Made by a program: the position numbers and the translations under genes. Under the pieces are notes generated by a model, which did no database searches, was not told the DNA's origin, and was given only the letters and a program-made list of their open reading frames with translations. Shown here one piece after another: positions 1-6,124 of a stretch of 6,774 bases of DNA. Position 1 is the first letter of the stretch; the number at the start of each line of letters is the position of its first letter. Origin of the DNA: Dehalococcoidia bacterium (lineage in GTDB: Bacteria; Chloroflexota; Dehalococcoidia; JAENJB01). The stretch covers positions 1-6,774 of the forward strand of contig JAUYGE010000251.1 of NCBI GenBank assembly GCA_030690705.1, in the 5' to 3' direction.

Positions 1-1110
1 CTGCCAAACAGGGCCAGGTTCTTGCTGGAGATAATCGCGGCCATTCGCGAGAAGGTGGGCGCGTCCTATCCGTTGTGGGTCAGGCTGAACGGTAAGGAGT
101 TCGGAGTTCGCGGAGGCATTACCCTGGAGGACACCAGCGAGCTAAGCCGGATTCTCGAAAAAGCGGGGTGCTGCGCCATCAACCTGACCCATTATGGGAC
201 CGGCTATCCCTTCCACCAACTGGTGGAGCCCGCCGGCAGCTTTGTTTATCTGGCCGAAGCGGTCAAGAAGGCCGTCAACATACCGGTTATGGCGGGCGGC
301 CGGATGACACCTGAGGTTGCCGAGAGGGCTCTGCAGAAGGGCGATGCCGACCTGGTGACCATGGGCAGGCAGTTGCTGGCGGACCCCGAACTGCCCAATA
401 AGGTGGTTTCCGGAAGGCTCGACGAGGTGGCGCCCTGCATTACCTGCCTGTCCTGCCGGGGCCGCTCCGGTGATGCCCGGTGCACGGTGAACCCGGCCCT
501 TGGTATGGAGAAGAAGTTCAGACCGGCTCCGACCCGGAAAGTGAAGAACGTCCTGGTTATCGGCGGGGGAGCAGCCGGAATGGAGGCAGCCGTAATTGCC
601 GCCCGCCGTGGACATCATGTTACCCTGTTTGAGAAGGGGAGCAGGCTGGGTGGGCGAATGCGGATGGCAACCAGGATGCCGCATAAGGCCAGGATCGCCG
701 ATTTGAATGATTATCTTTCCCGGCAGGTGAGCAAGCTCGGCGTGAAGGTCGAGTTGGGGAAGACGGTTACACCGGAGCTGGTAAAGAGAATCAAGCCGGA
801 TGCAGTGGTCATTGCCGTCGGAGGACGGATTCCGCCGCTCAAGTGGATAGCTGGAGTGCTGTCCGGCCTCCTCCTGTACGGGGATTACAGCCATGTGGAG
901 GAGGTTGGTCGGGCAGTGACGGATGGAGCGGGTCGCCGGCAGACCTTCGGGCCGCACTCGATGCTGACGGCTGTTACTAAACCGGACCAGCGGCTGGTAA
1001 AGCAAATCCAGGCCATTGTGCCTGAGGTCTACATTGCCGGCGATTGTATGGACCCTTACGGCATGATGGAGGCCGTGGCCTCCGGGGCGAGAGCGGGTCT
1101 TGAGATATAA
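1..1110 (+). CDS. NADH:flavin oxidoreductase / 2,4-dienoyl-CoA reductase-like protein, 3' part
   Basis: The frame is open from base 1 and ends with TAA at 1108-1110, so the gene is cut by the left edge and 369 codons remain. Residue numbers here count from the first window codon. It begins inside the FMN-binding TIM barrel: NRARFLLEII is typical of the family, as are the FMN-phosphate region AGGRMTPEVAE and MGRQLLADPE. A four-cysteine Fe-S motif follows (Cys146, 149, 152, 161, then TVNP). Next comes a dinucleotide-binding Rossmann start, VLVIGGGAAGMEAA (GGGAAG at 188-193), and a C-terminal FAD motif, EVYIAGDC, near 342-349. Known relatives (FadH, trimethylamine dehydrogenase, enoate reductases) are cytoplasmic FMN/FAD/4Fe-4S enzymes that reduce activated C=C bonds. 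The substrate cannot be told. Only about 72 residues separate VIAVGG from AGDC, too few for the usual nested NAD(P)H-binding subdomain. The gene is convergent with the - strand operon. No clear intrinsic terminator is seen just after its stop. Confidence 0.9.
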   Translation: MPNRARFLLEIIAAIREKVGASYPLWVRLNGKEFGVRGGITLEDTSELSRILEKAGCCAINLTHYGTGYPFHQLVEPAGSFVYLAEAVKKAVNIPVMAGGRMTPEVAERALQKGDADLVTMGRQLLADPELPNKVVSGRLDEVAPCITCLSCRGRSGDARCTVNPALGMEKKFRPAPTRKVKNVLVIGGGAAGMEAAVIAARRGHHVTLFEKGSRLGGRMRMATRMPHKARIADLNDYLSRQVSKLGVKVELGKTVTPELVKRIKPDAVVIAVGGRIPPLKWIAGVLSGLLLYGDYSHVEEVGRAVTDGAGRRQTFGPHSMLTAVTKPDQRLVKQIQAIVPEVYIAGDCMDPYGMMEAVASGARAGLEI

Positions 1111-1170
1111 GTGGAGGAACCGTGCCGGGAGATTGGCCGGGGGGTTGGGAGAAAAATCGAACGGGGGGTA

Positions 1171-1200
1171 TTGACAAGCCCGGCAGACTTATGGTACATT
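1171..1200 (+). promoter_or_regulatory. sigma70-type extended -10 promoter of the putative small RNA
   Basis: A perfect -35 box TTGACA (1171-1176) is followed by an 18-bp spacer and the -10 hexamer TACATT (1195-1200, 4 of 6 consensus bases). An extended -10 TGG stands directly before it (1192-1194). The predicted start is about 7 bases on, at 1207-1208. This coincides with the first base of the 9-bp closing stem of the RNA described next. No plausible protein gene begins downstream on this strand, which points to a non-coding transcript. This is inferred from motifs only. Confidence 0.62.
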
Positions 1201-1207
1201 GAGAATT

Positions 1208-1322
1208 GTCCCAAGCAATCAGGCAATACTCGGTGGTGATGGGCCCGAGAACAGGGAAGCGGAAGCTGAGGTTCTGGGGAACAGGGGAATCCGAGATGCA
1301 AGGTCGCTTGGGACCTTTATTT
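1208..1322 (+). ncRNA. putative structured small RNA of about 110 nt, family not recognised
   Basis: The first nine bases after the predicted start (GTCCCAAGC, 1208-1216) pair perfectly with GCTTGGGAC (1306-1314). Further in, GCA (1223-1225) pairs with TGC (1297-1299) and CTCGG (1229-1233) with CCGAG (1291-1295). A purine-rich internal loop of 10 x 12 bases comes next. The tip is CCC-G-AGAAC (1244-1252) pairing with GTTCT-GGG (1271-1278), with one bulged G. Inside it AGC-GGAA-GCT (1258-1267) forms a GNRA-type tetraloop hairpin. A U-rich CTTTATTT follows the closing stem. Promoter, stem start and U-rich end agree with one another, which supports a free RNA of about 107-115 nt. It overlaps the last few bases of the convergent GAF-HPRT gene. 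The outline (closed rod with a central bubble) recalls 6S RNA but is shorter, and I could not match it to any family. Confidence 0.5.
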
Positions 1323-1323
1323 G
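1300..1323 (+). terminator. possible intrinsic terminator of the small RNA
   Basis: AAGGTC (1300-1305) and GACCTT (1312-1317) form a 6-bp stem with loop GCTTGG, followed by TATTTG. This hairpin uses bases 1306-1314 that otherwise make the 9-bp closing stem, so the two structures exclude each other. Termination could come from either one, since the U-rich stretch follows both. The hairpin is short and the U-run is interrupted, so efficiency is uncertain. Confidence 0.4.
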
Positions 1324-2813
1324 TCCTGAAGCACCGCTTCCTGTCTTCCTCCCTTTGCGTCATTCCCTATATCAGTACTACCCTCTGCCATTAGCTCAGA
1401 CCTGAGCACTCCGACAAACGGAAGATTCCTGTATCCGCCCTTGTGGTCCAGCCCGTATCCTACTACAAACTCCTCGGATATCTCGAAGCCAACATACGCG
1501 ATGGGAACATCCACCAGTCGCCGCGTCTTCTTGTCCAGGAGGGTGCAGACCTTCAGGCTGGCTGGCTTGTGGGCTTCGAGATGCCTCAGTACGTAGTTTA
1601 GTGTCATGCCGGTGTCCACGATGTCCTCGACCAGAAGCACGTGCATCCCGGCAACGCTGGTGTCGAGGTCTTTGGTGATTCGTACTGCCTGAGATGCGGA
1701 AGCGCTGTAGTAGGAGATGGCCATGAAGTCCACCCCGGTGGGGATGGAAATGTAACGCATCAGGTCAGCCATGAAGAAGACGACGCCTTTGAGGATACCG
1801 ATTAGCAAAAGGGGTTTGCCTTCGTAGTCCCTGGATATCTGTTTAGCAAGCTGGCGGACTCGCCGTTGAATCTGGGCATGGCTGAAAACGACGTGGTGAA
1901 TGTCCTCGGTGCTTCCTCCAGCAAAATGCCCGTAGCCGTACTTGGCCAGGAGGCGCGAGTAGTCTTTTCTGTTGAGAAGCATGATATTGACCTGAGGATA
2001 CAGGGTCTTAAGGAGCCGGATCTTGCGGTGCTTAGCGGTCATGAGGCGCTGCTTGGAGGTTGTCAGCTCCACGTAGAGGTCGAACTCGGGCAGGTAGAAG
2101 TCAGGGGTGAACATCCCGTGTGAACCGTTGCCGGCCTGCTGTAGCGGGAAGGAACGGGGCTCGTAGAGCCATTCAATCCGGTAGAAGTCGAGGAGGCGCG
2201 CCAGTTCCTCCTCGGAGGGGTGGGCAAAGGTCAGAGGCTTTCTCAGGTCGGGGATGAGAACGGTGCGATTTCCTTCAGCCTCTGCCTGGGCCTCGGTGCT
2301 CTGGCGCACCAGATCCGTTAGCCGGGCGTTCTCCAGTATGAGGGCGGTGAGATTGGCAATGGAGATGACAAATCCCTTCTCCTCCCTGGAGAAGTGGCGC
2401 TGATGGCGGGTGTAAAGTCTGAGTTCTCCAAGGACCTCGCCCTTTTTCTTCATGACCGGGACACTGAGGAGCGAGGCGATGCCAGCCTGCTTGGCGAGCG
2501 CTGGGTACTGGAGGCGGGGGTCGGTGGTGGCATCGGCGATCTCCACGACCTTGCCCTCGAGGTTCTCGCCGAGGCTCTTCTGGGCATCAAGAAGGCCCTT
2601 GCGGAGGTACCAGTCGCTCAGTCCCTGGGCTGCACTGTGGATGAGATGCTGGCGGGTGGAATCGAGGAGCAGCACAGTGCAGCCGTCCACTCCCAGGGCC
2701 TCGATGATGTTCCGCACTACGGCGTTGAGAACTCGCTTGATGGTCGCGGCAGATTGACTCGCCTTGAATATCTCGTGGACAGCCCGGTAGTATTGTCCGC
2801 CGCCGCCTTTCAT
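1317..2813 (-). CDS. hpt: GAF - PD-(D/E)XK-like - hypoxanthine phosphoribosyltransferase fusion protein
   Basis: A 498-residue protein starts at the ATG at 2813, chosen because GGGAGG lies four bases upstream and nrdJ ends only 16 bases before; the frame runs open further upstream but only as a shadow inside nrdJ. Residues about 22-163 look like a GAF sensor domain (helix, then TVLLLD, SLLSVPVM, GELRLY and a closing helix). Residues about 196-292 resemble a PD-(D/E)XK nuclease fold: EWLYEPRSF, then FTPDFYLPEFDLYVELTTSK with Asp238 and Glu249, then NIMLLNRKDY. Residues about 303-475 are a full HPRT: LKG loop at 341-343, Ser367-Tyr368, PRPP loop VEDIVDTGMT at 395-404 (Glu396, Asp397, Asp400), Lys428/429, and EEFVVGYGLDHKGGYRNLP. 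HPRT makes IMP or GMP from hypoxanthine or guanine and PRPP in the cytoplasm. No signal peptide or membrane segment is seen. A 25-30-residue polar tail follows the enzyme domain. It is probably cotranscribed with nrdJ. The HPRT call is firm; the nuclease-like call is by motif only. Confidence 0.9.
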   Translation of the reverse strand: MKGGGGQYYRAVHEIFKASQSAATIKRVLNAVVRNIIEALGVDGCTVLLLDSTRQHLIHSAAQGLSDWYLRKGLLDAQKSLGENLEGKVVEIADATTDPRLQYPALAKQAGIASLLSVPVMKKKGEVLGELRLYTRHQRHFSREEKGFVISIANLTALILENARLTDLVRQSTEAQAEAEGNRTVLIPDLRKPLTFAHPSEEELARLLDFYRIEWLYEPRSFPLQQAGNGSHGMFTPDFYLPEFDLYVELTTSKQRLMTAKHRKIRLLKTLYPQVNIMLLNRKDYSRLLAKYGYGHFAGGSTEDIHHVVFSHAQIQRRVRQLAKQISRDYEGKPLLLIGILKGVVFFMADLMRYISIPTGVDFMAISYYSASASQAVRITKDLDTSVAGMHVLLVEDIVDTGMTLNYVLRHLEAHKPASLKVCTLLDKKTRRLVDVPIAYVGFEISEEFVVGYGLDHKGGYRNLPFVGVLRSELMAEGSTDIGNDAKGGRQEAVLQDK

Positions 2814-2817
2814 AAAT

Positions 2818-2823
2818 CCTCCC
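2818..2823 (-). promoter_or_regulatory. ribosome binding site of the GAF-HPRT gene
   Basis: On the - strand GGGAGG is followed by ATTT and then ATG (2813-2811). This strong Shine-Dalgarno match fixes the start at 2813 and rules out the upstream in-frame extension, which would overlap nrdJ by several hundred bases. It lies inside the 16-bp gap after the nrdJ stop, so translation may be coupled. Confidence 0.8.
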
Positions 2824-2829
2824 GCTAGC

Positions 2830-5361
2830 CTAGCCGCACTTGGTGTAGCCGCATCCAGGGCATAGGTGGCATCCTTCCTGGTAGATGAGGAGGCCGCCGC
2901 ACTCCGGACACTGTCCGGCTGGGCTGTAAGTCCCGCCGGTCTTATGGCTGCTGCCGGTCTGGATGTCTCCCTTGAGGTGCCTCTCGAGGACACTGCCGAT
3001 GGCGTCAGCGCAGGAGAGTACGGCGCGGCCGTCTTGCCAGGCAATGGAAGGGCAACGAATGCCCCGCAGATGCTTGGTGATGGAGTTGGTATCCACCCCT
3101 GAGCGCAGGGCCAGGGAGATGAGGCGGCAGGTGGCCTCCAGTTGGGCGGAGGCGCATCCGCCCGTCTTGCCGAGGCTGGAGAAGACCTCGCAGATGCCCT
3201 GCTCATCGGAGTTGACAGTCACATACATGTTGCCGCAGCCGGTGGTGACCTTCTCGGTGAAGCCGGTGGTAACCGGTGGTCGGCGGCGTGGCGTTCTGGC
3301 CCCATCGTCCCGATGAAGTTGGGACTCCTTCTCCGCAGCCGGCTCTTTCCTGGCAACGCTGAGTACCTGGCCTTCGCGGCTTCCATCCCGGTAGATGGTT
3401 ATGCCTTTGACCCCTTCTTTGAAGGCGAGCATATAGACGTGGGACACATCTTCCCGTGTAGCATCATGGGGGAAGTTGACTGTTTTGGAGACGGCGTTGT
3501 TGGTGAATCTCTGGAAGGCCGACTGCATTTTCACGTGCCACTCCGGGGTGATGTCATGGGCGGTCACGAAGACCTTCTTTACGTCTTCCGGTATCCCGTC
3601 CATGTCAGCCAGTTTACCGCCGGCGGCCAGGCGCTGCATTAGCTCGGCTGAATAGAATCCCCTCTGGCGGGCGACCTGCTCGAAATAGGGGTTCACCTCC
3701 ACCATGCTTTCGCCGTCGAGGATGTTGCGCATGTAGCTGAGGGCGAAGAGCGGCTCGATGCCGCTGGAGCAGCCGGCGATGATGCTGAGCGTGCCCGTGG
3801 GGGCGATGGTGGTCCTGGCGGCATTCCTTACCCTGGGCTTGCCGGGCGAGTCATAGACGCTCCCCTGGAAGGCGGGGAACACCCCTCTTCCCTCAGCCAG
3901 CTGTATGGAGGTTTCGAGAGCTTTCTCATCTATGAACCGCATGAGCTCTCCGGCGAGGCGAAGAGCCTCTTCGGAGTTATAGGGAACGCCCAACTGGAGC
4001 AGCATGTCGGCGAAACCCATCACTCCCAGGCCGACTTTCCTGGTGGCCCTGGTCCGCTCGGCTATCTGGGGAAGGGGGAACTGATTGACGTCGATGACAT
4101 TGTCGAGGAACCGGACTGCCAGCTTCACAATCCTGGCCAGCCGGGGATAGTCCACCTCAAAGCCGCCATTCTTCTGGCGCAGTGCTTTGGTCAGGTTGAT
4201 GGAGCCCAGGTTGCACGACTCGTAAGGCAACAGCGGCTGCTCGCCGCAGGGATTGGTGCTCTCGATGGCGCCGAGATGGGGAGTGGGATTGTCCCGGTTG
4301 ATGCGGTCGATGAAGATGATGCCCGGGTCGCCGCCTTTCCAGGCCATGTCCACCATCTTGTCGAAGATTTCTCGCGCGTTGGCCTTGCCGGCCACCTCAT
4401 GGCTGTGGGGGTTTACCAGGTTGTACTCCGTTCGCTTTTCCACGGCTTCCATGAATTCGGCGGTTACCGCCACGGAGAGGTTGAAGTTGGTGAAGGCCTT
4501 CGGGTCTTCCTTGGCGGTGATGAATTTCCAGATGTCGGGGTGGTTCACGTTGAGGATGCCCATGTTGGCGCCGCGGCGCATGCCTCCCTGTTTGATGACG
4601 TCGGTGGCCGTATCGAAGGCGCGCATAAAGGATATGGGACCGCTGGCCACTCCGCCGGTGGAGCCGACCCTGTCTTTTGCTGGACGGATGCGAGAGAAGG
4701 AGAATCCTGTGCCCCCGCCGCTCTTGTGAATCAGCGCCGTGTACTTGACGGCATCGAAAATAGATTCCATTGAGTCTTCTATGGGCAGGACAAAGCAGGC
4801 GGAGAGCTGTCCCAGCTCTCGCCCGGCGTTCATCAGGGTTGGGGAGTTAGGGAGGAACTCGAGGCTGGCCATGGCCTGGTAGAAGTCCTCCTCCAAGCGT
4901 GTCACGTCCGCCTTTGGCGGATGGTAGGACAGCTCGGCTGAACTCACGGTGCTGGCTACCCGACGGAACATGTCCTCGGGCGTTTCAACTACCTGGCCGG
5001 TCCTGTCCTTCTTCAGATACCTCTTCTCGAGCACCCGTTGGGCGTTTTCGGAGAGGGTGATAACAGTTGAGGCGGTGACCATCGGCGTTACCTCGCTATT
5101 GTCCAAGATTTCTCTTACTATGGCCTGGATCTGGGGTTCCGGAGGCATGGTATTGATTCTCTGGCGCTTCCGCGGCGCCAGGTGTTCCATGCCGGGCAGG
5201 GTCGGGGCCTGCTCCAGCTTCTGAATCACCTGGTTGGTGAACTGCTCGAGCCGGTCCCTGTCGGTAATGCCCATTGCCTCGGCGGCGGCAAAGACGGAGC
5301 GTGCTACGCTGTTCCGGTCCACTGTTTCTCTCGGCTCTCCTCGTTTGTTGGTGCCAGACAT
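2830..5361 (-). CDS. nrdJ: adenosylcobalamin-dependent ribonucleoside-diphosphate reductase (class II)
   Basis: This complete 843-residue protein reduces ribonucleotides to deoxyribonucleotides, using a radical generated from coenzyme B12, in the cytoplasm. The family signature FLPNSPTLMNAG is at 169-180. The disulfide pair is Cys189 (LSACFVLP) and Cys383 (ESCNLGSINL). The active-site loop NPCGEQPLL (370-378) holds Asn370, the thiyl-radical Cys372 and Glu374. A charged, proline-rich linker (about 671-697) leads to a TSCPD-type domain (about 706-793). The C-terminus has a zinc-ribbon-like set (Cys818, 821, 831, 834) and redox-tail cysteines 837 and 842. Residues about 12-86 look like a degenerate ATP-cone. 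The ATG at 5361 has only a purine-rich AGAGAGAAG upstream, a weak binding site, but family-like sequence begins right after it. A tiny GGGG-AGA-CCCC hairpin (5403-5413) sits just after nrdR. No R2-type partner gene is in view, as expected for class II. It is flanked by nrdR (52-bp gap) and the HPRT fusion (16-bp gap). Confidence 0.97.
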   Translation of the reverse strand: MSGTNKRGEPRETVDRNSVARSVFAAAEAMGITDRDRLEQFTNQVIQKLEQAPTLPGMEHLAPRKRQRINTMPPEPQIQAIVREILDNSEVTPMVTASTVITLSENAQRVLEKRYLKKDRTGQVVETPEDMFRRVASTVSSAELSYHPPKADVTRLEEDFYQAMASLEFLPNSPTLMNAGRELGQLSACFVLPIEDSMESIFDAVKYTALIHKSGGGTGFSFSRIRPAKDRVGSTGGVASGPISFMRAFDTATDVIKQGGMRRGANMGILNVNHPDIWKFITAKEDPKAFTNFNLSVAVTAEFMEAVEKRTEYNLVNPHSHEVAGKANAREIFDKMVDMAWKGGDPGIIFIDRINRDNPTPHLGAIESTNPCGEQPLLPYESCNLGSINLTKALRQKNGGFEVDYPRLARIVKLAVRFLDNVIDVNQFPLPQIAERTRATRKVGLGVMGFADMLLQLGVPYNSEEALRLAGELMRFIDEKALETSIQLAEGRGVFPAFQGSVYDSPGKPRVRNAARTTIAPTGTLSIIAGCSSGIEPLFALSYMRNILDGESMVEVNPYFEQVARQRGFYSAELMQRLAAGGKLADMDGIPEDVKKVFVTAHDITPEWHVKMQSAFQRFTNNAVSKTVNFPHDATREDVSHVYMLAFKEGVKGITIYRDGSREGQVLSVARKEPAAEKESQLHRDDGARTPRRRPPVTTGFTEKVTTGCGNMYVTVNSDEQGICEVFSSLGKTGGCASAQLEATCRLISLALRSGVDTNSITKHLRGIRCPSIAWQDGRAVLSCADAIGSVLERHLKGDIQTGSSHKTGGTYSPAGQCPECGGLLIYQEGCHLCPGCGYTKCG

Positions 5362-5413
5362 CTTCTCTCTATTCTTCGCTTCAGTCCGCTACAATCATGG
5401 GTGGGGAGACCCC

Positions 5414-5935
5414 TCAGTTCCGGACGGTCTGCGCCGGCTCCTGCTTGGGGAGCAGGGGAAGCTGGCTTCCCTGCCTGCCTGTCCCTTCCTTGCCTTTAGA
5501 GAGAGAGTCCACCTCTGTCTTCAGCATGTTGAGGTCGGAGAAATCGCGGTAGACGCTGGCGAAGCGGATATAAGCAATGTGGTCCAGCTTCCTGAGCTTC
5601 TCCATGACCATGTCCCCTATGACAGAGCTGGTCACCTCCGTCTTTCCCAAGTGATGGAGTTCGGCTTCGATATCGTCTACCAGCTTATCCACCGCGCCGG
5701 CGTGCAGGGGGCGCTTTTCGCAGGCCTTGCGAATGCCGGTGAGCAACTTGGTGCGGTTGAATTCCTCTCGTCTCATGTCTTTCTTGATGACGAAGAGGCT
5801 TGTGCCTCTGACCTGTTCATAGGTAGTGAATCGCGATTGACAGCGGAGACATTCACGACGGCGACGTATGCTCGTTCCCACACTGCGGGAATCAATAACC
5901 TTGGAATTTCTGTGATCGCAATAGGGGCAAAGCAT
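5414..5935 (-). CDS. nrdR: transcriptional repressor NrdR
   Basis: This 173-residue protein is the ATP/dATP-sensing repressor of ribonucleotide reductase genes. An N-terminal zinc ribbon has Cys3, Cys6, Cys29 and Cys32 (MLCPYC..., ECLRC), with the hallmark SKVIDSR and an arginine-rich DNA-binding stretch, SIRRRREC. An ATP-cone follows (about 47-137: VIKKDMRREEFNRTKLLTGIRKAC to IAYIRFASVYRDF). The family is usually about 150 residues; this one carries a polar tail of roughly 25 residues. The ATG at 5935 was chosen over in-frame starts further up (GTG at 5980, ATG at 5953). It gives the standard MxCPYC beginning, and the predicted transcription start near 5964 excludes the GTG at 5980. The Shine-Dalgarno match (GGTGG directly before the start) is poor. 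Its own promoter carries NrdR boxes, so autoregulation is likely, with nrdJ downstream in the same transcript. Confidence 0.96.
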   Translation of the reverse strand: MLCPYCDHRNSKVIDSRSVGTSIRRRRECLRCQSRFTTYEQVRGTSLFVIKKDMRREEFNRTKLLTGIRKACEKRPLHAGAVDKLVDDIEAELHHLGKTEVTSSVIGDMVMEKLRKLDHIAYIRFASVYRDFSDLNMLKTEVDSLSKGKEGTGRQGSQLPLLPKQEPAQTVRN

Positions 5936-5944
5936 TTCCACCGC

Positions 5945-5992
5945 CCACACCATATTGTGGTTGCCGGAGTATGCTACCACAACTTGTTGATG
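5945..5992 (-). promoter_or_regulatory. tandem NrdR boxes (operator of the nrdR-nrdJ operon)
   Basis: The proximal box, read on the - strand at 5960-5945, is CCACAATATGGTGTGG. By my alignment it matches 12 of 16 positions of the known consensus acaCwATATaTwgtgt. The distal box on the + strand at 5977-5992, CCACAACTTGTTGATG, is weaker (about 9 of 16) but has symmetrical CAAC/GTTG arms. Their centres are 31-32 bp apart, three helical turns, as described for NrdR operators. The distal box fills the spacer of the nrdR promoter and the proximal box lies just past the predicted start, so binding should block transcription. Confidence 0.75.
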
Positions 5993-5999
5993 GTGTCAA
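5971..5999 (-). promoter_or_regulatory. sigma70-type promoter of nrdR-nrdJ-hpt
   Basis: On the - strand a perfect -35 box TTGACA (5999-5994), a 17-bp spacer and the -10 box TAGCAT (5976-5971, 4 of 6) are seen. The predicted start near 5964 gives a leader of about 28 bases to the nrdR ATG at 5935. It lies downstream of the hairpin that follows ftsZ, so the operon has its own promoter. No further feature was seen between this promoter and that hairpin (6000-6124). Confidence 0.72.
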
Positions 6000-6124
6000 G
6001 GAATTTGCGGGGAATTTTCCGAGGCTTTTCAGGAAGGTGGATGGGCTAGCCACGACTCCTAGAAGAGGAAAATGTGGTTTGCTCGTAGCTTGGAATGATG
6101 AAGAAGTTAAGCGGTGTCTCCGGG

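Noticed and set aside
142..1005. Long - strand reading frame opposite the oxidoreductase
   Set aside because: It is an antisense shadow of a clearly conserved gene in GC-rich sequence; no recognisable domain or binding site.
1228..1300. Cobalamin or fluoride riboswitch, suggested by AACAGGGAAGC and GGTGATGG
   Set aside because: The remaining conserved boxes of both classes are missing and no target gene lies downstream on the same strand.
1208..1314. Small signal-recognition-particle RNA (4.5S), suggested by length, rod shape and GGAA tetraloop
   Set aside because: The nearly invariant helix 8 sequence (GTCAGG...GGAAGG..AGCAGCC) is absent; the 3' side reads GCTGAGG instead.
1199..1405. Short + strand reading frames after the promoter at 1171-1200
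   Set aside because: Starts fall at or before the predicted transcription start, there is no ribosome binding site, and they run into the antisense of hpt; the RNA structure explains the region better.
2814..3206. In-frame N-terminal extension of the GAF-HPRT reading frame
   Set aside because: It overlaps nrdJ in another frame, its residues are low-complexity Ala/Ser/Arg/Pro with no family likeness, and a strong GGGAGG site precedes the ATG at 2813.
5936..5980. Earlier starts of nrdR at GTG 5980 or ATG 5953
   Set aside because: GTG 5980 is upstream of the predicted transcription start, ATG 5953 has no binding site and lies in the operator, and NrdR proteins begin with MxCPYC.
5234..6049. 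271-codon + strand reading frame opposite nrdR and the start of nrdJ
   Set aside because: NrdR, the nrdR promoter and its operators occupy this stretch on the other strand; the translated sequence shows no family features.
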